Below, in pieces: positions 22,180 to 33,955 of a stretch of 64,000 nucleotides of DNA (its first letter is position 1; each line of letters starts with the position of its first letter). The position numbers and the translations under genes are program-made. The notes below the pieces were generated by a model, which was given only the letters and a program-made list of their open reading frames with translations, had not been told where the DNA came from and did not search any database. Source of the stretch: Microplitis mediator (Eukaryota; Arthropoda; Insecta; Hymenoptera; Braconidae); the NCBI RefSeq assembly GCF_029852145.1, contig NC_079969.1, positions 13,962,642 to 14,026,641 of the forward strand, given 5' to 3'.

Positions 22180-25100
22180 CACGACTGGAAAAAATTAAAG
22201 GATCAAAAAAAAATTCCAAATTTTTGGGCGATTTCACACAAGCCTTAACTTCGAGAGAAATGGTCGTACAAGAAATAAAAAAAAAGGAAATTGTAGCTTC
22301 AAGTGTCTACTTTTGGATTAGAACTTTGAAATTTTGTAGCGTCAGCGGTTTTTGAGTAATCTTAGAAAAACCAGCGACAAAAAAATTTTCAAATTTTTTT
22401 TATTTTTTTTTTTGGTCTACGGGCGTGGAAAAATTATTTTTCTGATTTACCACTATAAAGATTGGATACCTCTTTTATTCAGCTTTAATTTCGTTTTTTA
22501 TAGACCTTGATATGTCCACTTCTCGCCGAGATATCAGTCTTCAAATGGAAAAGGATTCTTTTGTATTTGATTAGCGATATCTCAGAAACCAATAATCGCA
22601 TAAAAAGTTAATGGTGGGTGTCAAAAACTTAAATAAATTCCCTTCATCGAGTAGCCATCAATTTTGCGAAAATATAATTTTTTCCTATCGTCACATGAAT
22701 TTAAAAATGCCACAAAATAAGGCTTTTGTTGGTTTTTTAGAAAATCGAGTGCTAAAACGAAAATATTGTGGAAATCAATAATGTTAAGTGTGCATTTTAC
22801 AGTTCAATATGTCCACAAAAACCCTACAAAGAGCTAGATCAATCCAACCAGCCGTTTTTTCGTTTCACTCAATCAAATTTTTGAAAAAATTAAAGGATCA
22901 CGATTTTTGCTCTGAAAAGTTCATAATCTTTAACAAGATAAAAAAAAAATTGCTGAGCTTTATCCACATTTTTATTGCAGACAGTGCTTAAATTTTCAAA
23001 AAAGAAAAAAGTTTTTTTTCAAAATAAAAATTTCAAAAATTCAAATTTCAAAAACAAAAATTTTGCAAAAAAAAATTATTTTCCAATTTAATGAACGAGA
23101 GATCAATAAAACCACAGAATGCAGCGGTGGAAACGTGTTAAAAATGATTGGGTGTTGGTTTTTCAATTTCCTAGAGTTATTCCAAAACAAAATTTTTTTT
23201 TTGGAAATTTTTTGTTTTAAAAAATACTTTTCTCTTTTTTGAAAGTTTCAGCACTGTCTACAATAAAAATGAGGACAATGCTCAGAAATTTTTTTTTTAT
23301 CTTGTTAAAAATCCTTTAATTATTTTTTATCTTTTTAAAAATCACACTTATCATTATTGATTTCCACAATATTTTCATTTTAGCACTCCATTTTCTAAAA
23401 AACCAACAAAAGCTTTTTTTTTTGTTACATTTTTAAATTCATGTGAAGATACACTGGCCACAGAAATTAAGGGATAGAAAAAAAATCCGAAATTTTTAAG
23501 TGATTTTCAACATGCTGTAACTCGGTGAAGAATTGTCGTATAAAAAAACTAAAAGAAGCAAATTGTAGCCTCAAGTTTCTAGTTTTCAGATCTGGACCTC
23601 AAAATTTTTTATCATGTACGGTTCCGGAGTAATCATAAGAAAACCAACGAAAAAAAAATTTTCAAAATTTTTGCTGGTCTTTCAATACCTCTATGGGCGA
23701 CAATAAATTTTTTTGAATAATCCGACTATCTGACTTTTCTCGGAAATTTTATGCCCTTTAATTTGGTGGCCTTAAAAAGTTTCTACGACGATTTGGCGTC
23801 GAGTTATCATTGATCAAAGCAAAAAAGTCCATTTTTGCTTTGATAATCAATAACTCCAGATGTATTGGTCGTACAGGGAATGGAAGCAGGGTTTTGAAAA
23901 CTGGAAAACATTCTCTATAAGGCAAAATTAGTGGCATTTGATAGAAAAATTTTTCTTAAAGCGATATTGTTTGGTAAAAAACAGGTCAAAATTCACAAAT
24001 TTAAGGATATTCGGAAATCTTGCTATAACTTTGGATATAACGGATGAACAAAGGATATCTTCGACTTTTTTTCAACCTCAAAGTGTCCTGAAAAAACCCT
24101 AAAAATTTCAAATCTCTGCGATTTTTCTTTCTTAGTGCCCCGAAGCTTTAAATTTATCGATTTTGTCAAAAAACACCATAATTGGTAGTTTCTCGGTTTT
24201 TGTTCATTTTTTCGATTTGAAAATGGTTATTTTACCAATAATCTTCATTTCTTTGATCAAAAAGATCGATTATCGAAAAAAATTGAAAAACAAAAAAATT
24301 TTGATTGAAAAATTTTTTTTTTCAAAATTTTTTTTTTCAAAAATTTTTTTTTACCGCTGTAACTGCATCTTCTTCAAATGTCCACTTAACAAACATACCC
24401 TTAGGGTAACTCTAATGCCGGCGATAAAAAAAATTTTAGTAATTTTTTTTGACAATGATAAATCATTGCAGATACAACAAAAAAAAAAAATTTGAAGAAA
24501 AAAAAAATTTTTGAAAAAAAAAATTTTTCAATCAAAATTTTTTTGTTTTTCAATTTTTTTCGATAATCGATCTTTTTGATCAAAGAAATGAAGATTATTG
24601 GTAAAATAACCATTTTCAAATCGAAAAAATGAACAAAAACCGAGAAACTACCAATTATGGTGTTTTTTGACAAAATCGATAAATTTAAAGCTTCGGGGCA
24701 CTAAGAAAGAAAAATCGCAGCGATTTGAAATTTTTAGGGTTTTTTCAGGACACTTTGAGGTTGAAAAAAAGTCGAAGATATCCTTTGTTCATCCGTTATA
24801 TCCAAAGTTATAGCAAGATTTCCGAATATCCTTAAATTTGTGAATTTTGACCTGTTTTTTACCAAACAATATCGCTTTAAAAAAAATTTTTCTATCAAAT
24901 GCCACTAATTTTGCCTTATAGAGAATGTTTTCCAGTTTTCAAAACCCTGCTTCCATTCCCTGTACGACCAATACATCTGGAGTTATTGATTATCAAAGCA
25001 AAAATGGACTTTTTTGCTTTGATCAATGATAACTCGGCGCCAAATCGTCGTAGAGACTTTTTAAGGCCACCAAATTAAAGGGCATAAAATTTCCGAGAAA

Positions 25101-25892
25101 AGTCAGACAGTCGGATTATTCAAAAAAATTTATTGTTGCCCATAGAGGTATTGAAAGACCAGCAAAAATTTTGAAAATTTTTTTTTCGTTGGTTTTCATA
25201 TGAACTCAGGAACCGTACATGATAAAAAATTTTGAGGTCCAGATCTGAAAACTAGAAACTTGAGGCTACAATTTGCTTTTTTTATTTTTTTTATACGACA
25301 ATTTTTCACCGAGTTACAGCATGTTGAAAATCACCTAAAAATTTCGGATTTTTTTTCTATCCCTCAATTTCTGTGACCAGTGTAGAAAAAAATTATTTTT
25401 TCGCAAAATTGATGGCTACTCGTTGAAAGGAATTTATTCAAGTTTTTGAAACCCACCATTAACTTTTTGTGCAATTATTGGTTTCTGAAATATCGATAAT
25501 CAAAGACAAGAGAATCCTTTTCTATTTGAAGACCGATATCTCGGCAAGAAGTAGACATATCAATGTCTATAAAAAACGAAATTAAAGCTGAATAAAAGAG
25601 GTATCCAATCTTTATAGTGGTAAATCAGAAAAATAATTTTTCCACGCCCGTAGACCAAAAAAAAAAATAAAAAAAATTTGAAAATTTTTTTGTCGCTGGT
25701 TTTTCTAAGAGTACTCAAAAACCGCTGACGCTACAAAATTTCAAAGTTCTAATCCAAAAAGTAGACACTTGAAGCTACAATTTCCTTTTCTTTTATTTCT
25801 TGTACGACCATTTCTCTCGAAGTTAAGGCTTGTTAGAAATCGTCCAAAAATTTGGGATTTTTTTTTTGATCCTTTAGTTTTTTCCAGTCGTG
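22180..25892. mobile_element. Foldback (palindromic) element with TA flanks, split by a second foldback
   Basis: Left end CACGACTGGAAAAAATTAAAGG after TA, right end its reverse complement before TA (25893-25894). The outer palindrome comprises 22180-23450 plus 25385-25892, about 1.78 kb, with its centre near 23070. Its right arm is interrupted at a TA by the element at 23452-25382. Matching arms include GTAGCTTCAAGTGTCTAC versus GTAGACACTTGAAGCTAC and GTAGCCATCAATTTTGCG versus its complement. No transposase. TA duplication and the CACTGG-type end are what Tc1/mariner-mobilised MITEs show; the mobilising source is not in the window. Confidence 0.85.
23452..25382. mobile_element. Inner foldback element, near-perfect 1.93 kb palindrome
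   Basis: Ends CACTGGCCACAGAAATTAAG and, in reverse complement, CACTGGTCACAGAAATTGAG, both next to TA. The centre is near 24415. Arms are so similar that the same hypothetical 55-residue reading appears on both strands (from 24163 on plus and 24673 on minus). The nested position shows it is younger than the surrounding foldback. Confidence 0.9.
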
Positions 25893-25896
25893 TATA

Positions 25897-26778
25897 TGGG
25901 GCATTCCATGCCAAATCACCAAGGTTTTGACCCGACCCCCTTCGATTTCACTGAAACTTTTTTATCATTTTTTATCCTACCAAAGACATTTTTCTGAATT
26001 TTTCAGATTTTTTTACCCAACCCAAAAAAAGTTACGAATTTTTGAAAAAAACCGCTTTTTTTTTTAATTACTATAACTTTCTCACAAATTAATCATTCGG
26101 GACTTTTTTTTTTTTCAAAATTTGTGTTTTTAAACTTAGTTTTCAGAAAAAAATACAAAAAATTTTTCGGAAGTCACGATGTATGAAATATTTCAGTTTT
26201 TTCAATAAAACCGTTATTTTTTCGAAGTCCGAAACCTTCGATTCTCAATTTTTTTGTCTCAAAAAAAACTTCAACCAAGACAGTATTTAACCCCACTATT
26301 TCCATTTTGTGCCGATTTTCCTTCATATTTTTAACGTCCCGCTAAGAAAATCGACGATTTTCGAAAAATTGGGAAGTCATTGTTTTCACCCCGATTTTCG
26401 AAAGTCGAGTTTTCATCAGATGTCGACGTTTTGAGGTCCTAGGAAGCTATTCTGACTATTTTTAGAATGATGTCCGAGTGTATGTATGTATGTGTGTGTG
26501 TGTGTTGTGTGTTGTGTGTTGTGTGTAAACTCTTTGTAACTTTTTAACTAATGAACCGATTTGGATGGTTGAGGTGGCAATCGAAAGAGCTTGTTGGCCG
26601 TCAACTTTCCTGAAAATTTCAGATCATTTGATCAAGTAGACAGTTTTTTTGGGTTGGGTAAAAAAATCTGAAAAAATTCAGAAAAATGTCTTTGGTAGGA
26701 TAAAAAATGATAAAAAAGTTTCAGCGAAATCGAAGGGGGTCGGGTCAAAACCTCGGTGATTTGGCATGGAATGCCCCA
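25897..26778. mobile_element. Foldback element with TGGGGCATTCCATGCC ends
   Basis: Ends TGGGGCATTCCATGCCAAAT and its complement, with matching arms of about 140 bp (GACCCGACCCCCTTCGATTT; AAAGACATTTTTCTGAATTT). The inside holds a CTTCCCGC-family fragment (26333-26646). Another copy of the family begins at 60692. Confidence 0.8.
26333..26646 (+). mobile_element. CTTCCCGC-family repeat, copy C, truncated
   Basis: Starts AACGTCCCGCTAAGAAAATC after a T run and carries the hairpin, a TGTGTTG microsatellite (about 26486-26525) and the start of the first internal unit, then stops at the arm of the surrounding foldback. Confidence 0.7.
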
Positions 26779-26800
26779 TGTATATTATTAATATATATAT

Positions 26801-27808
26801 AAGGGTGCTTTTTTTTGTGAAAAAATTTTTTTTTTCGCTACTATCCTGAAAGTTTGTTGGAAATACCCCCAAAAAAATTCTCTGAGGGTTTGAGCCCTTA
26901 ATATTAATATTAAGTACTCGACCACAGCGTGTGAAGATTTCCCATTTAAAATACACGTAAACTTGGGTTATGATTTTTCAAATTTCAATAACTCCTCAGC
27001 ATTTTATGATATCATCTCGCCCAAAGCAAGATTTTCTCAGAATTAAAGGCTCTATAAAAGTGCCCGTTATTGCGACGTCGTAACTCACACGGGTGGGGTA
27101 GTACGGACCGCTAAACTAAATTTTTTCATAGGATTCTTGTTTTTTCTCTCAACAACAAGACCTACAGAAAAAATGTGAATATTGATTTTATAGGAAATTC
27201 AATTTTCTACAAAAAAGGTCCTCAGCACCAAATCACTCAAATTGATATTTTCTGAGATATTAGTCAAATAAAAAATCAATATTTTCTAAGATTTGATTCG
27301 GCATTTTATGAGAATTCAATGCTACTTAAACTTCAACAATTAATATCTTAGAAAATATCAATTTTAGTGATTTGATGCTAAAGACCTTTTTTGTAGAAAA
27401 TTAAATTTCTTATAAAATTGTCTTTCACATTTTTTCTGCCGTCCTTTTTGTTTATGAAATAATGATAGAAAAAACAAGAATTCTATGAAAAAATTCCGTT
27501 CGCGGTCCGTACTACTCCACCCGTATGAGTTACGACTTTGCGACAATGGGCACTTTTGTAGAGCATTTAATTTTGAAAAAATCCCGACTCCAGGCGAGAT
27601 ACTATCATACAATGCTGCGGAGTTATAGAATTTAAAAAAATATAATCCCAAGTTTACGTGTATTTTAAATGGGAAATTTTCACACGCTGTGGTCGAGTAC
27701 TTTATATTAATATTAAGCTCAAACTCTCAGGGAATTTTTTCGGGGCATTTCCAACAAAATTTCGGGATGGGAGCAAAAAATAAAAAAATAGCCGCAAAAA
27801 AAAGCACG

Positions 27809-27811
<3 letters not shown>
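26801..27811. mobile_element. Foldback element with AAGGGTGCTTTTTTTTG ends in (TA)n
   Basis: About 1.0 kb palindrome with its centre near 27306. Arms share ATTAATATTAA, TACTCGACCACAGCGTGTG and complement, and CGGTCCGTACTAC and complement. It is flanked on both sides by TA repeats. No coding sequence. Confidence 0.85.

Positions 27812-27842
<31 letters not shown>
27812..27842. repeat. (TA)n microsatellite
   Basis: TA repeat lying between a foldback element and the 5' LTR of the Gypsy element. Confidence 0.9.
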
Positions 27843-27846
<4 letters not shown>

Positions 27847-28098
27847 GCGTTGCTACTATGTGACGCGATCGATAAAATTCGGTGGTTTCCGTCGAACATC
27901 GATTATTTCAATTTATCCATCTCTACCACATTGGTGAAGACAATTAGTAATAGACCGTGGGATTGTACACACGCATCTAGGCTTCTTACTTTACTGTATA
28001 CTTACAATCGCTGTGTTATTTCCGTTTATTTAAATAAAACATTTGTTTAAATTAATTAGTTGGTTTTAATAATTTATATTATCACCTCAACCACTACA
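27843..28098 (+). repeat. 5' LTR of the Gypsy element
   Basis: TGTAGCGTTGCTAC ... CAACCACTACA, 256 bp, TG/CA ends. It contains AATAAA near 28032, a likely polyadenylation signal. Confidence 0.95.
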
Positions 28099-28119
28099 TT
28101 GGTGACCCCGACGTGATCT
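28099..28119 (+). other. tRNA primer-binding site
   Basis: TTGGTGACCCCGACGTGATC directly follows the 5' LTR, the position and sequence type of insect Gypsy minus-strand primer sites. The 500 bp after it (to 28612) is leader without an ORF. Confidence 0.75.
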
Positions 28120-28612
28120 CTTTTTAAGGGAAGCGTCGAATACGTGCATTACACAGTACAAAAATTTCGCGAGTTCTCGTGTTGTTCTCCCGCGAATATT
28201 TGTGTCGCGTTGCCGTTTAATCGGCGAGATCGTGATTTTTGAATTCACAGTTATTTTTGTGTGAATTTGTTTTGAGTTAATTAGTGCAGATATATTTTTT
28301 TTTTGCTTTGTCAGTGTTCAGTTCTTTATCTTTTATCACCGCTGGTGCATTTCTGGGCATCTTATGGACGTCATGTCGCATCAGTGTTAATTCGAGGGAC
28401 CATTAGTGCAAATTGAGTTGTGATAAAAGTGTTCGCGAGCTGTTTAAAAAATTGTTAATTAACTTTTCGTGCAGTGTCGTTTATAATTTTCTTTTCGTTG
28501 CCGGAAAAACCATCGAGGATTAAGCCGATTCGCCGGCTGCACATTCCTGAGCCGTGCGTCATCGATAATCTTCGGTAGCACAATACCGAATTAAAGACAT
28601 TTTCAGTAGGTG

Positions 28613-31600
28613 ATGTCGGACTCGAAAACCGACGGCGACGAGAAAATAAAATCCGAGTCATCTGACGAAGACACATTTAAATCTAATTTATCGGGATCAT
28701 CGTCGTTTACGTCAGTTGAATTAAATATGGCCGTGAACATCAAAGCACCCCAGTTCAGTACGGAGAATCCGAAACTGTGGTTTGCGCAGGTTGAGGCGCA
28801 GTTTGCAACATATCAGGTAGCAACAGAGCGCGCCAAATTTGACCTGGTGATACCGCTGCTTGAAACCCGCATCGCTGCTGAAGTACAAGACACTGTCATC
28901 AATCCTCCAGCAAACACGCCGTACAGCGATTTAAAAGCCGCTCTGATAAAATGCTTCACGAGATCCGAAGAAGCACGGATCACTCAGCTCCTCGACAGAG
29001 AGAGACTTGGCGATCGGACACCTTCGCAACATTTACGTCATCTGCGTACACTGGTACCCGGCATCGATGACGCCATCATCAAAGCACGTTGGTTTTCGCA
29101 TATGCCAAATGAGGTTCAAGTTTGTCTTGAAGCTATCAGCGACTCAACGCTTGACAAGCTTGCCGAGTCAGCTGACCGTATGGTTGAGCGGATATCGCTC
29201 AAACCTCAAATTGCCGCTGCTACAGCAAATCAACCATCAACCGCCGAGCACGGCGAGATTGCTGCACTGCGCAGAGAAATTGCGCAACTCACGAATCAAG
29301 TGAAAAACTTGACAGTTACACGTGGCAGATCTAGAAGTCGATCACGATCACGATCACGTGTGTCGAAGAAATTTGATTTCTGCTGGTACCACTATAAGCA
29401 CGGTAAAAATGCCCGATCGTGCATTCCCGGCTGCAAATGGCAGGGAAACTCAAACGAGAATCTTGTCGATTCCGGCTCCGGTTTATCCGTCTTTCCACGT
29501 GGCTGGCTGAAATTAAATAGTACACCCATAGGTTATCAACTGTATGCCGCAAACGGCTCGATAATTCAAACCTATGGTTTAAAATCGATTAAATTGAACC
29601 TTGGACTTCATCGTGATTTCTCATGGAATTTTATCATTGCTGACGTCACTAAACCGATTATAGGTGCAGACTTCCTAAGTCATTATGACTTACTAGTCGA
29701 CCTAAAGCGAACGTGCCTTCGTGATGGCATCACTGGTTTATTGACACCCGGAAATTCTCACACGACATCGGCAGAAACAAATATTAAAGCAGTCGATGGT
29801 AATTCTGCGTATATGGAATTATTAAGAGAATTTACTGATATTACAAGACCTGATGCTACTCAGCGTCAAACTAGAAAACGTTCAACGGTGCATCATATCC
29901 GAACGTCACCTGGACCGCCAGTTTCGTGTAAAGCAAGACGCCTGACTCGAGATAAGTTGAAAATTGCACAAACAGAGTTCCGAAAAATGATCAAGGAAGG
30001 CATTTGCAGACCATCCAACAGCGCCTGGGCTTCACCACTTCATTTAGCGCAGAAGAAGTCCGGAAAATGGAGGCCGTGCGGTGATTACCGATCGCTTAAC
30101 GACAGAACACTCATCGATAAATATTCATTGCGATATCTCGACGACTTTGCCGCATTTTTACATGGTAAAAACATATTTTCAGTAGTCGCTTTTGCAAAGG
30201 CTTTTCTGAAAATACCCGTTGCACCAGAGGACGTGCCGAAAACGGCGATAATTACACCGTGTGGACTATTCGAGTTCCGGTTTATGACGTTTGGGCTTAA
30301 AAACGCGGCTCAAACGTTTCAACGATTCATTGACGAGGTCACTCGCGACCTTGAATTCGTCTTTCCGTACATTGACGATATTTTAATCGCATCTACCGAC
30401 GAAAAATAACACATGGAGCAGCTGAAAATTCTATTCGAGCGTATCCGAGAATACGGACTGGTAATTAATGTACCAAAATGCCAGTTTGGTCTACCGGAAG
30501 TAAAATTTCTCGGCCATCTCATCACCAAAAATGAAATCAAGCCGTTACCGGAAAAAGTAGAGGCGATTGTCAATTTCGAGCCTCCTACCACCGTAAAAGC
30601 TCTTCGTCGATTTCTCGGCACAGTGAATTTCTACAGAAAGTTCATCAAGAACGCTGCAAAAATTCTAGAACCGCTTAATAAAATCTTGGAAGGACCCAAA
30701 GTCAAAGGCTCTCATCCAGTCAACTGGACAACTGAACTTCAAGAGTCTTTTAAGTCAGCTAAACGCGCTCTCGCGGATGCTACTCTGTTGGTACACCCTA
30801 AAATCGATGCTGACTGGGCAATATTTACCGATGCATCCGAAATCGGTATTGGAGCCGTTCTACAACAAAAAGTGGATAACAACTGGCAACCACTGGCATT
30901 TTTCAGTCGAAAAGTGTCTCCGTCGATTCTAAAATTGTCGACATACGACCGCGAGTTGAACGCCATCTACGAGGCTGTGAAATACTTTCGGCATATTTTC
31001 GAAGGCCAGCATGTTACAATCCACACCGTTCACAAGCCGCTTCAGCACGCTTACAAACAGCGCACCGAAAGAGCATCGCCTTGGCAATTTCGTCTACTCG
31101 ATTTTATCAGTCAATTTACCACCGATATTCGACATGTGTCGGGTACCGACAATATTGTCGCTGACACATTGTCACGCGTCGAAGCAGTATCTATTGCTAT
31201 AACGTCGCAAGAACTTGCCGACGCTCAACAAACAGACAATGAACTTCAGCAGTTGTTACGTCAAACAACTGCTTTAAATTTAAAGACGATACAACTTGAT
31301 AACGGACCTGCACTGTATTGTGACACTGCGTCAGGTACAGTACGTCCATATGTTCCAGAGCCGCTGAGAAAGAAGGTGTTTAATTCACTGCACTCGCTAG
31401 CTCATCCCGGAATCAAAGGATCATTAAAAATGATCTCCAAACGATACGTCTGGCCATCGATTAATAAAGATTGCCGTGAATGGGCGAAATCCTGCATCGA
31501 TTGCCGAAAAAATAAAATTCAGAGACACGTGTCATCGCCGATCGCCAGTTTTGAACCTCCACCTGAACGATTCGAGCACATACACATTGACTTAGTGTCA

Positions 31601-32401
31601 TTAAAAACATCAAGAGGCTTTAACCAGTGCTTAACGATCATCGACCGATTCACGAGGTTTCCTGAGGCTGTCCCGTTATCCAATGGAACCGCAGAGATGA
31701 TAGCACATGCACTATCGCTGCACTGGATTTCACGCCACGGAGTACCGAAACGCATTACTTCGGATCAAGGTCCGCAATTCGAATCGTCGTTATTCCAATC
31801 GTTGATGAAAATGTACGGAATAAAACACTCACGTACCACGCCGTATCACCCGCAAGCCAACGGTCTCGTTGAACGTTTACATCGTCAGCTGAAATCAGCA
31901 CTTTTGTTTCACCAAGAGTCATGGTATGACGCATTACCAGCCGTTTTGCTCGGCTTACGCGCTGCCTGGAAAGACGACATACAGACGACACCGGCTGAAT
32001 TAGTGTACGGTGAGCCAATTCGTTTACCTGGTGAGTTACTCACTCCCAGTAACAAAACTTCATCTCATGATATCATTAACACATTAAAACGTCATTTTAA
32101 TTCATTGGCACCGGCCGAAATGTCGCGTCACAGCAAGCATTCTGTTTTCTGTTTCAGGAACCTTAGCACTTGCAGCCACGTACTGGTACGGAATGACCAG
32201 GTTGGACCATCTTTTTCACCGCCGTACGAGGGTCCATATCGTGTAATAACCCGACACGATAAATACTTCATCGTTGATTTTCGTGGACGACAAATCGCCA
32301 TTTCTGTGGACAGATTAAAGCCGGTCTACGAGGCAAATTCAGTCGACACGACGACAATGATAACAAACTCCCAGCCGATTAACACAGCAACCGAGACCTA
32401 A
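28613..32401 (+). pseudogene. Gypsy gag-pol, single frame broken by one TAA and lacking key catalytic residues
   Basis: ATG at 28613 (the GTG at 28610 is in frame but unlikely to be used). Order: gag with C-terminal FCWYHYKHGKNARSC after an RS-rich linker; protease VDSGS (about 29467); RT with KWRPCGDYR, FGLKNAAQTFQRF and YIDD (30368-30379); RNase H TDAS...; integrase zinc region ending CIDC and core DDE (HIDLV, TSDQG, GLVERLH). A TAA at 30407-30409 sits in STDEK*HMEQL in the same frame as the rest; one base from GAA, so a nonsense mutation. Further defects: the motif A Asp is replaced by Ala (VVAFAKAF, codon 30188-30190), and the RNase H TDHKPL-type Asp is Val (TVHKPL, 31028-31030). The gag-protease junction seems shortened. 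Dead copy. Confidence 0.92.
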
Positions 32402-32600
32402 AAACGCCGAGTCCGGTTTAATGTTTAAAAATTTACACGATTTATTTTTCTTATATAAGTTTTTTTTTCTACAAAGTAATAATTCACTACTTTATTATAC
32501 TCATTCATTTAATTATTTATTTATTCATATCATTTGTAAATATTCCATTACTATAATTATCGTGAATTAAATTTAAAAAAAAAAAAAATAAAGAGAGTTC
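32402..32600 (+). other. 3' noncoding region and polypurine tract of Gypsy
   Basis: AT-rich tail ending in a poly-A/AAAGAGAG purine run just before the 3' LTR, the expected polypurine tract position. Confidence 0.6.
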
Positions 32601-32855
32601 TGTAGCGTTGCTACTGTGTGATGCGATCGATAAAATTCGACAGTTTCCGTCGAACATCGATTATTTCATTTATCCATCTCTACCACATTGGTGAAGACAA
32701 TTAGTAATAGACCGTGGGATTGTACACACGCATCCAGGCTTCTTACTTTACTGCATACTTACAATCACTGTGTTATTTCCGTTTATTTAAATAAAACATT
32801 TGTTTAAATTAATTAGTTGGTTTTGATAATTTATATTATCACCTCAACCACTAAA
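32601..32855 (+). repeat. 3' LTR of the Gypsy element
   Basis: Matches the 5' LTR throughout but the last bases read CACTAAA rather than CACTACA, so the terminal CA is lost. Confidence 0.93.
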
Positions 32856-32866
32856 TATATATATAT

Positions 32867-33943
32867 TGTAACGGGTTTTTCACCACCGGGGATCTACCGG
32901 AGTGAAGTCCGAATACAATTACGATTTTTGGCAACCTTGTTCAAAATTATTAGTTGGGCGCCAGGTGATGTAATAATCACCAAATAAACAATTATCAAAA
33001 TCGGCTCAGGGTGGTGGATCGGGGAAAGGTCAGGCACTTAAGATTACGATAAATAATGGATCAGAATTAAACAAAAATAATTAATCGTATATTGAACACA
33101 GAATAATAAATTGATCGGTATCACAAATAAAGTTATCGGTTACAAAAAAATATAAATGCCGTTGTCGGCTTGACTCGATATAAACAAAATTATCAAAAAT
33201 TAATCGTAGTTGATCTAAAACACAATTAGTTCACTGCTCGGAGAAACACAGTCGGTTTACGAAATTAAAATAATATAATTTTATTGTCCGGAGACACACA
33301 TACAGCGGAAGTATTAAAGAAATACTTGACGAGTGACGTCAGAGTATTCTTACACGGTGAGGTGACAAGACTGCTGTTGCGAATGAGACACAGATAATCC
33401 GTAGTTCTTAGAATTGCTCGAACGAAATAAAATAAAATATAAAATAATATTTTATTTCGGTAACGCGTTAAATTACACAATCAAATCATTATTACGCGTA
33501 ATTAATTATTTAATTTATTATTAGTACGTACGCACTGCACTTATTTATGGATTATTGCACTCGTACACTTTGTTCAGATTCGCGCCGATGCTTCGGCTTG
33601 TGTACTTGTTCAGAAACTCGGTTATTGTCGGTCGTACTTAATTGTCGCGAGTTATTCTTCGTTGATCAAACTCGGATTGATCTTACATGCCGTAATTAAA
33701 ATCGTTCATACGTCGGAATCGAGAATTGTTCAGAGTCGAATTGTTCAAATAGAAAAAAACGTGGCCGTTCAGTACGGCGTCTATCCCGGATCTATCGTGA
33801 CAATCCACGCGTTGGATCGCTTGCACGGTCGAAGTCGAAATTTTTGCTTATAGGTGTCACCAGATTGGCTCACCGGATAACTATTTATTTTATTTAAATA
33901 ATTTCAAACCTCGGGTCGATGTCGAATTTTTTCTCATGTTACA
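32867..33943 (+). mobile_element. Solo LTR of about 1.08 kb
   Basis: Starts TGTAACGGG and ends CATGTTACA, with TGTAAC/GTTACA inverted ends, inside TA repeats on both sides. It contains TTGGGCGCCA near the 5' end and no retroviral ORF, so a single LTR left after recombination is the best reading. A large MITE is an alternative. Confidence 0.65.
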
Positions 33944-33955
33944 ATATATATATAT

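Larger units (their letters stand above)
27843..32855 (+). mobile_element. Complete Gypsy (Ty3-type) LTR retrotransposon, inactivated
   Basis: 5' LTR 27843-28098, primer-binding site, gag-pol 28613-32401, purine tract and 3' LTR 32601-32855. It is flanked by TA-rich DNA on both sides, so the exact target duplication cannot be read. The two LTRs differ at roughly ten positions plus one indel in about 255 bp, indicating a moderately old insertion. The order protease-RT-RNaseH-integrase puts it in Gypsy. Confidence 0.95.

Noticed and set aside
24163..24673. Two ORFs on opposite strands encoding the same 55-residue start
   Set aside because: They are mirror images caused by the near-perfect palindrome, rich in Lys, Ile and Phe from AT-rich DNA; not genes.
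30407..30409. In-frame TAA as a programmed readthrough site of gag-pol
   Set aside because: It lies inside RT after YIDD, not at the gag-pol border, and is one base from GAA; a nonsense mutation is simpler.
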